This document shows positions 18,678 to 27,049 of a stretch of 64,000 nt of DNA, piece after piece. A model generated the notes under the pieces. That model saw nothing but the letters and a program-made list of their open reading frames with translations. It was not told the DNA's origin and did not search any database. Source of the stretch: Chromobacterium sphagni. GTDB lineage: Bacteria; Pseudomonadota; Gammaproteobacteria; Burkholderiales; Chromobacteriaceae. A program made the translations under genes and the position numbers. How positions within the stretch are numbered: the first letter of the stretch is position 1; each line of letters starts with the position of its first letter. Location: contig NZ_MKCT01000001.1 in NCBI RefSeq assembly GCF_001855555.1, forward strand, positions 1,116,001 to 1,180,000, written 5' to 3'.

Positions 18678-18937
18678 GTTTTCAGGCCCAGCTTGCCGAG
18701 CTCGTATTGCAGAATCTCGCTCAGGCGTCCCAGCGACGAGACATCCTGATGGCTATACGCGGACAGATTGATGCGAAACTGTTTTTCCAGCGCATGGGTC
18801 ACTTTCAGCACGTCCAGGGAGTCCAGGCCCAGATCTTCAATGGTCAGCTCCGGGCTCAGCAGCTGGCGGTCCAGATTGAGCAAGCTGGCGACCAGATCCA
18901 GCACGGCAGCGCGCAGGGATTGGGAGGTAGTGGTCAT
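18674..18937 (-). CDS. Acyl carrier protein (second of the cluster)
   Basis: The 87-residue protein has a four-helix carrier layout with the phosphopantetheine attachment Ser40 in LGLDSLDVLK. The ATG at 18937 lies 15 bases after the LolA-like gene end; an earlier start would add an unlikely Arg-rich tail. Its stop overlaps the ketosynthase start, so it is the likely partner of that enzyme for chain extension. It differs clearly from the first carrier protein at 29213-29479, suggesting separate loading and extension carriers. Confidence 0.87.
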   Translation of the reverse strand: MTTTSQSLRAAVLDLVASLLNLDRQLLSPELTIEDLGLDSLDVLKVTHALEKQFRINLSAYSHQDVSSLGRLSEILQYELGKLGLKT

Positions 18938-18951
18938 TTTCGGCTCCGGTC

Positions 18952-19737
18952 TTATTCGTTTTCGTTGCGCAGGTAGCGTGGAGTGAAAAGGTTGTCGGCC
19001 AGCCCCGTTTTGATGCTCACGTCGGAGACGATCATTTTGGTTTTGCGACCATTGGCCAGATTCCACATGGTTTGGCTGGTGGGGCGGTAGTATTGCCCGT
19101 AATGCTTCAGTCCTTCGGTCGTCAGTCTTTTGACTAGGGCGCCGTGCCGGTCGAAGTACTCGATCTGCACCGGGTAGTAGCTATTGGCCTCAATGTAGTA
19201 GCGCTTCTTGGCGTAGCCGCTGGCTTGCTGCTCGGCTGAGGCTTGCGGCGTGGCGTCCACCACGGCGCATTTCGCCCATTGCAGGCATGGCGACTGGCTG
19301 CCGCTCAGATCGAAGCGGTAGGCATTGAGCTTGTAGTCCTCGAAGTCTTCGTAAGTGAACTCCGTGCCCATGAACCAGTTCTGTTTCTGCGAGCCCGCGA
19401 TGCGCCGCAAGGTTTTGGTGGATGGGGTGTAGGACCAGATATCGTTGATCGCCGCGCCCGAGTCCTCGATCAGCAACGCCACGTTCTTGACGGCGACAGG
19501 GGAGCTGAAGCGCACCACGGTGCTGTTCCTGTCGGCCATTTGCTTGTCTAGGCGCACCAGCTTGCGGCTGGTGGTGAGTTTGCCGCCGTCGTAAAGCTCC
19601 ATGTCGTACTGGATGGTTTCGTCGGGAGCTTTGAGGCGCTTGTCGGACTCATGCATCAAGGGGCCTGCATCGGCCGCCAGCGCCTGCAGCGGGGCAAGCA
19701 GCGCCAGAAGCGAGCAAGCTCGGTAAATAGCGTTCAT
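18952..19737 (-). CDS. LolA-like periplasmic carrier (outer-membrane lipoprotein-sorting family)
   Basis: This 261-residue protein has a signal peptide ending LQALAADAG and the fold of the larger LolA-like family found beside lipid exporters rather than true LolA. Signs are the repeated amphipathic strands (VVRFSSPVAVKN, IWSYTPSTKTLRRI, EFTYEDFEDY) and YYPVQIEYFDRHG. The start overlaps the stop of the FtsX permease by four bases. I infer that it receives a hydrophobic product from the ABC transporter and carries it across the periplasm. It has no lipobox. Confidence 0.75.
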   Translation of the reverse strand: MNAIYRACSLLALLAPLQALAADAGPLMHESDKRLKAPDETIQYDMELYDGGKLTTSRKLVRLDKQMADRNSTVVRFSSPVAVKNVALLIEDSGAAINDIWSYTPSTKTLRRIAGSQKQNWFMGTEFTYEDFEDYKLNAYRFDLSGSQSPCLQWAKCAVVDATPQASAEQQASGYAKKRYYIEANSYYPVQIEYFDRHGALVKRLTTEGLKHYGQYYRPTSQTMWNLANGRKTKMIVSDVSIKTGLADNLFTPRYLRNENE

Positions 19738-22106
19738 CCGAATTTCCTTTCTTTGAGAATTTCCGTGGGCGGGAGGCGGAACACCGACCTCAGCGCCGGC
19801 ATGGTGGCGAATGGCATGGCCAGCAAGGCGGGCAGCAGAACCCGCAGGTAGTCCATCCAGCTCAGATAGGTGTTCACCTTGAACCACACCTGGGTCAGCT
19901 GCTCATTGAGCGTATTGCCCAAGCCGTAGGCCAGAGGGATGGCAAGAAGGGCGGCGACGATAGCTATCATCGCCGCTTCCGCCAGCACGATTCTGGTGAT
20001 CAGGCTGTCCCGGTAGCCGATGATGCGCAGCATGCCGTACTCGCCGCGTCGGCTGATGATAGTGAAGGTGATGCTGGTCAGGATGAACAGCGCGGAAACC
20101 ACGATGCTCATCAGCGCGGACAGGTGGATGATGACCCAGATATGGCTGCTGATATTCAGGATGGCCGCAACGATCTCATCCTTGCTGGTGATGCGGACAA
20201 TGCCGGGGACATGAGCGAGCGCTGCGGCATTTTTGCCATCCAAGCCGGAAACCAGATAGGCGCCGGTGAACTGGCCGTCCAGCGAGAGCATTTGCTGAGC
20301 GAACGGGCGCAGCGTGATGATCTCCCCCGGCACGGCGCTGGAGTGGATCCCGACCACCGTTGCCTGGAAGATGCGCCCGCGGACTTTGAGCGTGATGGGT
20401 TGACCGACCCTGGCATGATGATCCGCCGCCAGGCGGCGTTCAATGATGATGCCCTGCGCATCCGAGTCCGTCAGCATCCGTCCCTGGATCAGGTTGACAT
20501 GGCGCACTTGGTCGCGAGGCGTGATTCCCAGCAGGAAAGCGTTGTCGACCCGGAGGCCGCCGCCGTTAGGGCTGATCAGCTGCGCGCCGCCTTTGACGAA
20601 CGGAACCCATCGGCTGTGGGGAAGCGCGGCCTGCAGCTTGGCGATTTGGTCATCCCACCATGGGGCGTCCAAATCGACCACCGCTTGCCAGCGATCCTGC
20701 TGGACGCTGCCCAGCGCGGTATGCTCCATCGATGTCAGCGAAATATAGAAAGACACGGTGACAGCCAAGCTGGCTGAGATGGCAAGACTGGATACCAATG
20801 ACACCGGCCAGGCGCGCAGCAGATTGCGTATGGCGTATTTCAGCCAGAACGGACCGGGCACCAGGCGGGCGGCCTGCACCAGAGCTTCAGTGCGGTGACT
20901 GGTCTGGGTGGTGGACTGTTCCCTTAGCACATCGATAGGGGCGATGCTTGCAATGGAGCGTAGCGGCAGCAGCATGCCGATGCCCACGGAACCGCCCAGC
21001 AGGAGGAAAGCCGCCGCCAGATACACGGGCTGCAACACTAGCGTGGGTTCTGGCATGCCGATGGCGCGGGCATAGTTGCTGCCGAATGCCCACATGTCGA
21101 ACTCCGCTACCGCCAGTCCCATGATGAGCGCTAGCAGAATGATCACCCAGGCCGGCAGCAAATAAGCAAAGGCCAGTTGGGCACGGCTGTAGCCTAGCGT
21201 CAACAGCATGGCGATTTGCGGGCGTTCCTCCTTGATCCATTGATACATCAGGAAGAAGACCACGATGACCGAGGTGATGGCGAAGACCAGCACCACGGTG
21301 GGCAGGAACACCTTGAACGTGTTCAAGTCCAGTTCCAGGAATTTCTGGCTGAACTGTTCCTGCCGGGACAGGGCGAAGTCCAGCGATAGCCGGGTCTGCG
21401 CCAATTCGATGATGCCGGCCTTGGCTTTTTCCGCGGCGTGGGGAGAGCTGAAGCGTAGCAGGGCGCTGTTGATGGCGGGAAAACCCAATTGCCGGTCCAT
21501 GAAGGCGTCGGCGCCGAACATGACGCACAGCGAGCCATTGGTGGGCACATAGACGCTTGGATTCAGCGGCGCGACAAGATATTCGGGACTTTCCGCAACG
21601 CCGCGTACCGTGAACCGGTATTGTCCGTAGCCGATCTTGACCGGAATGGCGTCCCCTATGCTTTTGCCGTAGAAACTGGCGCAGTTGCGTTCCAGCACAA
21701 TGCCTTGGGGGTCGTTTTCCATTGGCAGCCGGCCTTGCAGCAGCTTTAGCCTATTGATGTTGGAGAATTGCGCGGGAGGGGCCGAGATCAGCAGCGCGGA
21801 AACGTTTCCCTGTGGCTGCAGTTTTGCCTGGCCGGTCAGCAGCAAACGGGTTTCAACCTGGCGGACGCCTGGAATCTGCGTGAAATCTGGCAGGTTCTTG
21901 TGGTCGTCGGTGGCGAACAAGAGTTCGATATCCGCCATTTGAGACCCGCCCTGTATGGTGTCTACCGTGTGGAACAGGCCATCAATGGCGGAATAGGCGC
22001 CCACCAGCACGCCGAAGGTGGTGGCGCAGATCATGGCGATGACCAGCAGGCGGTAGCGTATCCGCAGCATGGAGCGGCCGACATGCCGCAGCAGCAATGA
22101 TTTCAT
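19734..22106 (-). CDS. FtsX-type ABC permease with two permease domains (YbbP-like)
   Basis: The 790-residue inner-membrane protein has one N-terminal membrane helix, a long periplasmic domain, a first FtsX-type helix bundle (about 260-410), a second periplasmic domain and a second bundle near the C-terminus. The length and double FtsX plan match E. coli YbbP, and the type VII mechanism extrudes or extracts hydrophobic molecules from the outer leaflet rather than passing them through a channel. It overlaps the ATPase gene upstream and the LolA-like gene downstream by four bases each. With the ATPase it should lift the lipid product out of the inner membrane. Confidence 0.85.
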   Translation of the reverse strand: MKSLLLRHVGRSMLRIRYRLLVIAMICATTFGVLVGAYSAIDGLFHTVDTIQGGSQMADIELLFATDDHKNLPDFTQIPGVRQVETRLLLTGQAKLQPQGNVSALLISAPPAQFSNINRLKLLQGRLPMENDPQGIVLERNCASFYGKSIGDAIPVKIGYGQYRFTVRGVAESPEYLVAPLNPSVYVPTNGSLCVMFGADAFMDRQLGFPAINSALLRFSSPHAAEKAKAGIIELAQTRLSLDFALSRQEQFSQKFLELDLNTFKVFLPTVVLVFAITSVIVVFFLMYQWIKEERPQIAMLLTLGYSRAQLAFAYLLPAWVIILLALIMGLAVAEFDMWAFGSNYARAIGMPEPTLVLQPVYLAAAFLLLGGSVGIGMLLPLRSIASIAPIDVLREQSTTQTSHRTEALVQAARLVPGPFWLKYAIRNLLRAWPVSLVSSLAISASLAVTVSFYISLTSMEHTALGSVQQDRWQAVVDLDAPWWDDQIAKLQAALPHSRWVPFVKGGAQLISPNGGGLRVDNAFLLGITPRDQVRHVNLIQGRMLTDSDAQGIIIERRLAADHHARVGQPITLKVRGRIFQATVVGIHSSAVPGEIITLRPFAQQMLSLDGQFTGAYLVSGLDGKNAAALAHVPGIVRITSKDEIVAAILNISSHIWVIIHLSALMSIVVSALFILTSITFTIISRRGEYGMLRIIGYRDSLITRIVLAEAAMIAIVAALLAIPLAYGLGNTLNEQLTQVWFKVNTYLSWMDYLRVLLPALLAMPFATMPALRSVFRLPPTEILKERKFG

Positions 22107-22807
22107 ACCGGCTCCAGCGCCTGAAGCGTGTGAGTTTGCAGGTGGCCGGAGCGCATTTCGTAGACATGGTTGGCATACCGGCTCAGTTCCGGGTTATGTG
22201 TCACCATGACCACCGTGGTTTTCTGTTCGGTCTGTAGTTGGCGCAATAACTGCATCACCGTCCGGCCGGTTTCCTCGTCCAGGCTGCCGGTAGGTTCGTC
22301 GGCCAGGATCACGGCAGGGTGCTTGATCAGCGCCCGGGCTATGGCCACCCGCTGCTGTTGGCCGCCGGAGAGCCGGTTGGGAAATTTGTTTTCATGGCCG
22401 GCCAGGCCCACTTGCGTCAGATAGTGCAATGCCAGCTGCTCATCGGCATGCTTGAGCGGGCGCATGGCCTCTAGTCCCGAGAGCACGTTTTCCATCACCG
22501 ACAGCGTGGGAATCAAGTTGTGGAATTGGAAAATGAAGCCAAGATTCTCGGCGCGGAAGCGCGTCATCTCCTTGAAGTTCAGCCGGTGCAGCGGATGCCC
22601 GGCGACGATGGCCTCCCCAGCGTCGACCGTGTCCAGACCGCCGATGATGTTGAGCAGCGTGGTCTTGCCGGAGCCGGACATGCCGCGGATCACGGCCATT
22701 TCTCCGCGTGCGATGGAAAGGTCGATGCCGTGCAGAATCGACGTTTTTTCCTCGCCGATCAGATAATGCTTGTATACGCCGCTTAGGCGGATGATTGCCT
22801 CAGTCAT
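22103..22807 (-). CDS. ABC transporter ATPase, LolD/MacB/YbbA type
   Basis: The 234-residue ATPase shows Walker [10 protein letters not shown] near residue 42, the signature LSGGQQQR, Walker [15 protein letters not shown] and the switch VTHN. The ADEPTGSLD form is characteristic of ATPases that power FtsX-type permeases such as LolCDE, MacB and YbbAP. The ATG at 22807 overlaps the stop of the GNAT-like gene. It pairs with the permease directly downstream. Confidence 0.92.
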   Translation of the reverse strand: MTEAIIRLSGVYKHYLIGEEKTSILHGIDLSIARGEMAVIRGMSGSGKTTLLNIIGGLDTVDAGEAIVAGHPLHRLNFKEMTRFRAENLGFIFQFHNLIPTLSVMENVLSGLEAMRPLKHADEQLALHYLTQVGLAGHENKFPNRLSGGQQQRVAIARALIKHPAVILADEPTGSLDEETGRTVMQLLRQLQTEQKTTVVMVTHNPELSRYANHVYEMRSGHLQTHTLQALEPV

Positions 22808-23958
22808 GCCTGCGCTTCCTTCGCGGCGGCGCTGCCCGCCCCAAGTGACTTCTGGAACACCCCGTAGCGTTTTGTCCGTTGCATGCCGCCGTTGGCGGCC
22901 AAGACGTAGCTGGATGGGTTGCGGTCGTCTATCCACATGGTGTGGACTTCTTCATAGCGTCCGTAAGCGTATCGAATGATTTCGTCGGCAATGATGCGGC
23001 CCACTCCCTGGCCATGCAGCATGGGGCGAGCGCCGATCAGCGCGATCACGCACTTGCGGATTTGCTTGCGGTAGCGTGGGAGCCGGATCAGGTCAAGTAG
23101 CCCAAGCTTGCCGCCCAGGCGCGTCAGCAGTTCGTTCAGGTCGGGCAGGATGAGGAAGAAGGCTGCCGGCTGATTGTCCACCTCGATGACCCGGATGCCC
23201 GCCAGATCGATAAACGGACGCACCGAGTCCAGTTGGAAGCGGAAGGATTCCCGGGATATCGGCGCCACTTCGAGATTGTCGGCGAAGCAGTCGTTGAATA
23301 GGCGGCGCAGCTCGTCCAGATTCTGCTTGAGCTCCGCCTTGCTGGCATTGCGGACCTGGATGTTATGGCGCTGGCGTAGCATGGCGGCCTGGTTTTGCAG
23401 TTTGTCCGTGCGCGGCGTCTTGACGCTGTCCACGCCATAGGTGCTGAAGGTGAAGGCCAGGTTGAAGCCTGCGGACTCCAGGTGTTGGCGGTAGTACTCG
23501 GGGTTATAGGTTTGCAGCAGGCAGGGCGGCTGGCTGTCCAGGTTTTCCAGAAGCAGGGCGGCATCCTGGGTAGAGGTGTAGCTGTACGGGCCGATCAGGG
23601 TGCGTTTGCCCCGTGCCTGGCTCCAGGACTCTACTGTCTGGAACAGAGCGGCGCTGACCGCGGGGTCGGGGCTGGTTTCGTAAAAGCCGAAGAAAGCCCG
23701 GTCCTCGCCGAAGCGGCGGTTGTATTCATGGTGAATGATGGCGCTGATGCGGCCCACTGGCGTCATGTCGGCATCCAGCGCGACGAAATTCTGAATGTCC
23801 GCCTCGGCAAAGAAGGGGTTGTGCTTGGGGGAAATCAGCTTGCGCATGTCGCTGCGCAAAGGCGGAACCCACAGCGGATCGTTGCGGTACAGCCGGAAGG
23901 GCACATCAATAAACCATTCGCGGCTGCGGCGGTCAGTAACGGGAACGATTCTGATCAT
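22804..23958 (-). CDS. GNAT-fold acyltransferase-like protein, 384 residues
   Basis: This protein is twice the length of a usual GNAT enzyme and probably carries two GNAT-like halves. The N-terminal part contains RIVPVTDRRSREWFIDVPFRLYRNDPLWVPPL, a start common to a group of uncharacterised proteobacterial acyltransferase-like proteins. The C-terminal half contains MLHGQGVGRIIADEIIRYAYGRYEEVHTMWID, whose QGVG resembles the CoA pyrophosphate loop. In a cluster that should make a long-chain amine, N-acylation of that amine is an attractive role, but this is inference. It overlaps both neighbours by four bases. Confidence 0.6.
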   Translation of the reverse strand: MIRIVPVTDRRSREWFIDVPFRLYRNDPLWVPPLRSDMRKLISPKHNPFFAEADIQNFVALDADMTPVGRISAIIHHEYNRRFGEDRAFFGFYETSPDPAVSAALFQTVESWSQARGKRTLIGPYSYTSTQDAALLLENLDSQPPCLLQTYNPEYYRQHLESAGFNLAFTFSTYGVDSVKTPRTDKLQNQAAMLRQRHNIQVRNASKAELKQNLDELRRLFNDCFADNLEVAPISRESFRFQLDSVRPFIDLAGIRVIEVDNQPAAFFLILPDLNELLTRLGGKLGLLDLIRLPRYRKQIRKCVIALIGARPMLHGQGVGRIIADEIIRYAYGRYEEVHTMWIDDRNPSSYVLAANGGMQRTKRYGVFQKSLGAGSAAAKEAQA

Positions 23959-24407
23959 AAGGGAGCCAATAGACGTTGCATATTGCGGTGACGGGCGGCA
24001 AAAATCCGCGCCATGTACTTGTTGACGAAGAGCTGCTCAGCCAGCGCGCCGCCGTAGGATGCGTAATCCAGGCGATCGGTGTATAGCGTGCCCTCCGCGC
24101 AGGAGGCGACCCGGTGCTCATGCCGGAACCGCTTGAGCGGGCCGCGCAGCATTTCGTCGATGAAGTACTCGTTGGGCTGCAGATCGGCAATGCGTACCCG
24201 CCAGGTTGAAGGCAGCAGGCCGAACATCCAGTGGCGAAACATGAACTCTTTGCCTGCCTCGATACGCAGCTGCGACGGGTCGACGTCGCCGATCGGGGTA
24301 ATCGGCTCGGGGAAAATGCGCTGGAAGTTGACGCCGTCCAAGCAGAACTCGAACACTTCCTCCGGTGTGCGGCCTGGCAGCAGCACGGTTTTTTGCAAGA
24401 TGGGCAT
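23955..24407 (-). CDS. SRPBCC-family (START-like) protein
   Basis: The 150-residue protein has the helix-grip layout of ligand-binding or cyclase-like SRPBCC proteins. It begins with a strand, then PGRTPEEVFEFCLDGVNFQRIFPEPI, continues with curved strands (GKEFMFRHWMFG, STWRVRIADLQPNEYFIDEM), and ends in a long amphipathic helix (LFVNKYMARIFAARHRNMQRLL). It has no signal peptide, so it is cytoplasmic. It sits between the aminotransferase-reductase fusion and the acyltransferase, overlapping both, so it may hold the aldehyde or amine intermediate between them. No catalytic residues are evident. Confidence 0.7.
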   Translation of the reverse strand: MPILQKTVLLPGRTPEEVFEFCLDGVNFQRIFPEPITPIGDVDPSQLRIEAGKEFMFRHWMFGLLPSTWRVRIADLQPNEYFIDEMLRGPLKRFRHEHRVASCAEGTLYTDRLDYASYGGALAEQLFVNKYMARIFAARHRNMQRLLAPL

Positions 24408-27049
24408 TAGGCGGGCTCCCCGATCTTGCGATGCGGCCTGGCATGCTCGAATTGCGCGAGAAAACTTTGCCAGCGGCCGGGTTCCAGCGCTTGGTCGAAG
24501 CTGCGCAGCCCGGCGATGCGGAAGCCATGGCGCTGCGCCAGGAGAGGGAACAGCTCCAGATCCCGGTTGTCCAGATCCAGGCCCAGGCTGGCGTCCCTGA
24601 AGACCTTATCCAGGGTCATCATCATGGTTTCCGCCATGCAGGCGTAGCACAGGTCTTCCGGTATGCCGAAGCGTGAGCCAAGCGAGGCGCGGCCGGGCGC
24701 TTCGACGATGCCGCCGTCGATGACCAGCACATCCTGCCGTTGCCGGGCAATGGCGTGGCTGACGTTGGCCGGGCGGGAGAGATCGCAAATGATGGCGCCG
24801 GGCTTGATGAACTCGGGTTCGATGAAGCGCTCCGTGCTGCTGGTCGCCACCAGCACCACGTCTGCCTGGCGCAACTCCTCCTCCAACTCATTGTTGTAGC
24901 GCAAAGTGGCGCCCGGACTATTGTCGTCTAGCACGGCCTGCGCCACCTGCTCTACGGATTCGCCCGCGGCCAGCCGCTTGGCCAGGCAGTCCAGCACACT
25001 GCCTGGATCGTAGGCCACGCCGGTTGCGGCATAATGCGCGATCTGCTGAATCACCCCGGTAAAGCGCGGAAGGTTGAAGCGCGCACTGCGCGGGTTGCCC
25101 ACCAATACCAGTCGGTGAGCCTTGACGGCGATCAGGCGGGCGATGGCGGAGCCGATGCTGCCGGTGGCGCCCACCACGGCGACGCGGACTTGCGAGAAGC
25201 TCCGCCCGGTAGTCTCAAGCGCGATGCCGGCCGCTTCGATGGCGGACAACATGGTATAGGTGTTGCCGGAGGTGATGGGCACTCCCTTGCCCGCTACTCG
25301 GATGCCGCCGCCGGTGACGATCGAGGTGTGTCCTCCCAGGCCTATCAGTTGCGCTCCGCGTCGCAGCGCAATCGCCATGGCGTCCTCGATCAACGCCGCG
25401 GCCTCCTCCACCGGCATTTTCGCCAGTTGGGCCGCGGAACGCGGCACCATGATGAAATCTCCTTCGGCACGGCTGCCGTCTGGAGACTGCAGCTGGATGG
25501 AGGAGACGTGGAAGGGCTCTAGCAGCGGATTGAGGCGTTCCTCCATCCGGAGGAGTGCCTCGTCGGAAAAGTTCTGCAGGCTTTCGTCGAATTCCCGGTA
25601 ATTGTTCAGTTCCAGCGGGTGCAGAATGAAGCCGAAGCGCGGAATGCCGCTGCTGGGCTGAGGACGGGAGGCCGAAGTGCTTTGGCTTTGGCGTTGCAGC
25701 GGCTCCCCATCAACCAAATGGGCGATGAGGGCGCCGGTGTTGCCGGCGGCGACCACTGCCACGGTGTGTTCCAGCGCTTGCAGGAAACGATCGCAATCGG
25801 CGCGGGTGGCGATCAGTGGCGGTTCCACGCGCAGCGTATTGGCGCCGTTCAGCGTGGGCGCCACGCGGACGCGTCCGACATTCAAGAGATGGCCGGCAAT
25901 CAGCGGCACCAGGTTTTCCTGCTCGGCGATGATGCCCAGGAAGCTCCCGAAATAAGGTTCAAACGACTCGCGGCCAACGTTGAACTCGATTCCCAGCAGA
26001 TAGCCCTCGCCGCGGACCTCTGCAATCACGTTGGAGTATTTCCGCGCCATGCTGCGCAGGCGGTCCAATAAATAAGCGCCGTTTTCCAAGACGTTTGCCA
26101 GGAGCGGCGAGTCCCGATCCAAAAGCAGATCCAGCACCCGCAGGCCTATCCGGCAGGCCAGGCTGTTGCCGCCAAAGGTCGAGGAGTGCTTGAGCTGGAA
26201 GTCTTCGCTATAGGCGCGCTCGCCAAGCAGGCAGGCGCCTATCGGCATCACGCCGCCGCCCAGCGCTTTGGCAATGAGAAGGCAGTCGGCCTGAATGCCT
26301 TCTTTCTCGATGGCGAATAGCCGGCCGGTCCGGCCGAGGCCGGTTTGGACTTCGTCTATGATCAGCCGCACATCGAATTCGTCGCAGGCTGCGCGCACCG
26401 CCTGGAAGTAGCCCGGGGGCGGCACGCGGATGCCGCCTTCGCCCTGGATCGGCTCCAGGATCACGGCGGCATACTCGCCGGGTTTGGACGCCAGGACCTC
26501 GTGCAATGCCTGGGCATCGCCGAAGTCGACAAAATCGAATCCGGGCAGCGGCGCAAAGAAGACGTCCTGGTATTTTGCATTGCCGGTCGCGGACAGGGCC
26601 GCCAGCGTTTTGCCATGGAAGCTATTGCGCGCCGCCAGTATGCGTCGCCGGCCGGTGGCGGCGATGCAGGCCTTGATGGCGGCTTCTACTGTTTCAGCGC
26701 CGCTGTTCTGGAAGGTTACGCTTTTGAAACGGCCGGGAGCGATTTCAAGCAGGCGGCGGGCCAACTCGCCGCTGGCCTGCAGCGCGGAGGGCTGGACGAA
26801 AATAGGCTCCAGGGTATCCCGGAAACTGGCCAGGCTGTCCAGCAAGGGTTTGGGGGAATGCCCGAATGGCAAGGCGCCGTATGCCGCCAGGAAATCCAGG
26901 TATTCATTGCCTTCCGCGTCCCGCAATATGCAGTCCTTGCCCCAGACATAGGCTTTGTCCAAGCCGATCCGACGAGTCAGCTCTCCGAGTTCGGGATTGA
27001 CGTAACGCTCGAAGAGGCTGGTTTCCTGGGGATGGTTTTCAGTGATCAA
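24407..27049 (-). CDS. Class III aminotransferase fused to acyl-ACP reductase (AAR-like)
   Basis: This 880-residue fusion has a PLP-dependent class III aminotransferase at about residues 20-440, with IDEVQTGLGRTG at 231-242 and the Schiff-base Lys261 in IAKALGGG. A proline- and serine-rich linker leads to a reductase from about residue 475. The reductase matches cyanobacterial long-chain acyl-ACP reductase motif by motif: GLGGHTSI, TSGNTYT, VAVVGATGSIGSA (cofactor site), IDGGIVE, and Cys804 in ACMAETM, at the place of the acyl-thioester cysteine. The natural reading is reduction of an acyl-carrier thioester to a fatty aldehyde followed by transamination to a fatty amine within one protein. 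A fused aminotransferase/reductase (TamH) does this in tambjamine synthesis, as I recall. It overlaps neighbours by one and four bases. Confidence 0.88.
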   Translation of the reverse strand: MITENHPQETSLFERYVNPELGELTRRIGLDKAYVWGKDCILRDAEGNEYLDFLAAYGALPFGHSPKPLLDSLASFRDTLEPIFVQPSALQASGELARRLLEIAPGRFKSVTFQNSGAETVEAAIKACIAATGRRRILAARNSFHGKTLAALSATGNAKYQDVFFAPLPGFDFVDFGDAQALHEVLASKPGEYAAVILEPIQGEGGIRVPPPGYFQAVRAACDEFDVRLIIDEVQTGLGRTGRLFAIEKEGIQADCLLIAKALGGGVMPIGACLLGERAYSEDFQLKHSSTFGGNSLACRIGLRVLDLLLDRDSPLLANVLENGAYLLDRLRSMARKYSNVIAEVRGEGYLLGIEFNVGRESFEPYFGSFLGIIAEQENLVPLIAGHLLNVGRVRVAPTLNGANTLRVEPPLIATRADCDRFLQALEHTVAVVAAGNTGALIAHLVDGEPLQRQSQSTSASRPQPSSGIPRFGFILHPLELNNYREFDESLQNFSDEALLRMEERLNPLLEPFHVSSIQLQSPDGSRAEGDFIMVPRSAAQLAKMPVEEAAALIEDAMAIALRRGAQLIGLGGHTSIVTGGGIRVAGKGVPITSGNTYTMLSAIEAAGIALETTGRSFSQVRVAVVGATGSIGSAIARLIAVKAHRLVLVGNPRSARFNLPRFTGVIQQIAHYAATGVAYDPGSVLDCLAKRLAAGESVEQVAQAVLDDNSPGATLRYNNELEEELRQADVVLVATSSTERFIEPEFIKPGAIICDLSRPANVSHAIARQRQDVLVIDGGIVEAPGRASLGSRFGIPEDLCYACMAETMMMTLDKVFRDASLGLDLDNRDLELFPLLAQRHGFRIAGLRSFDQALEPGRWQSFLAQFEHARPHRKIGEPA

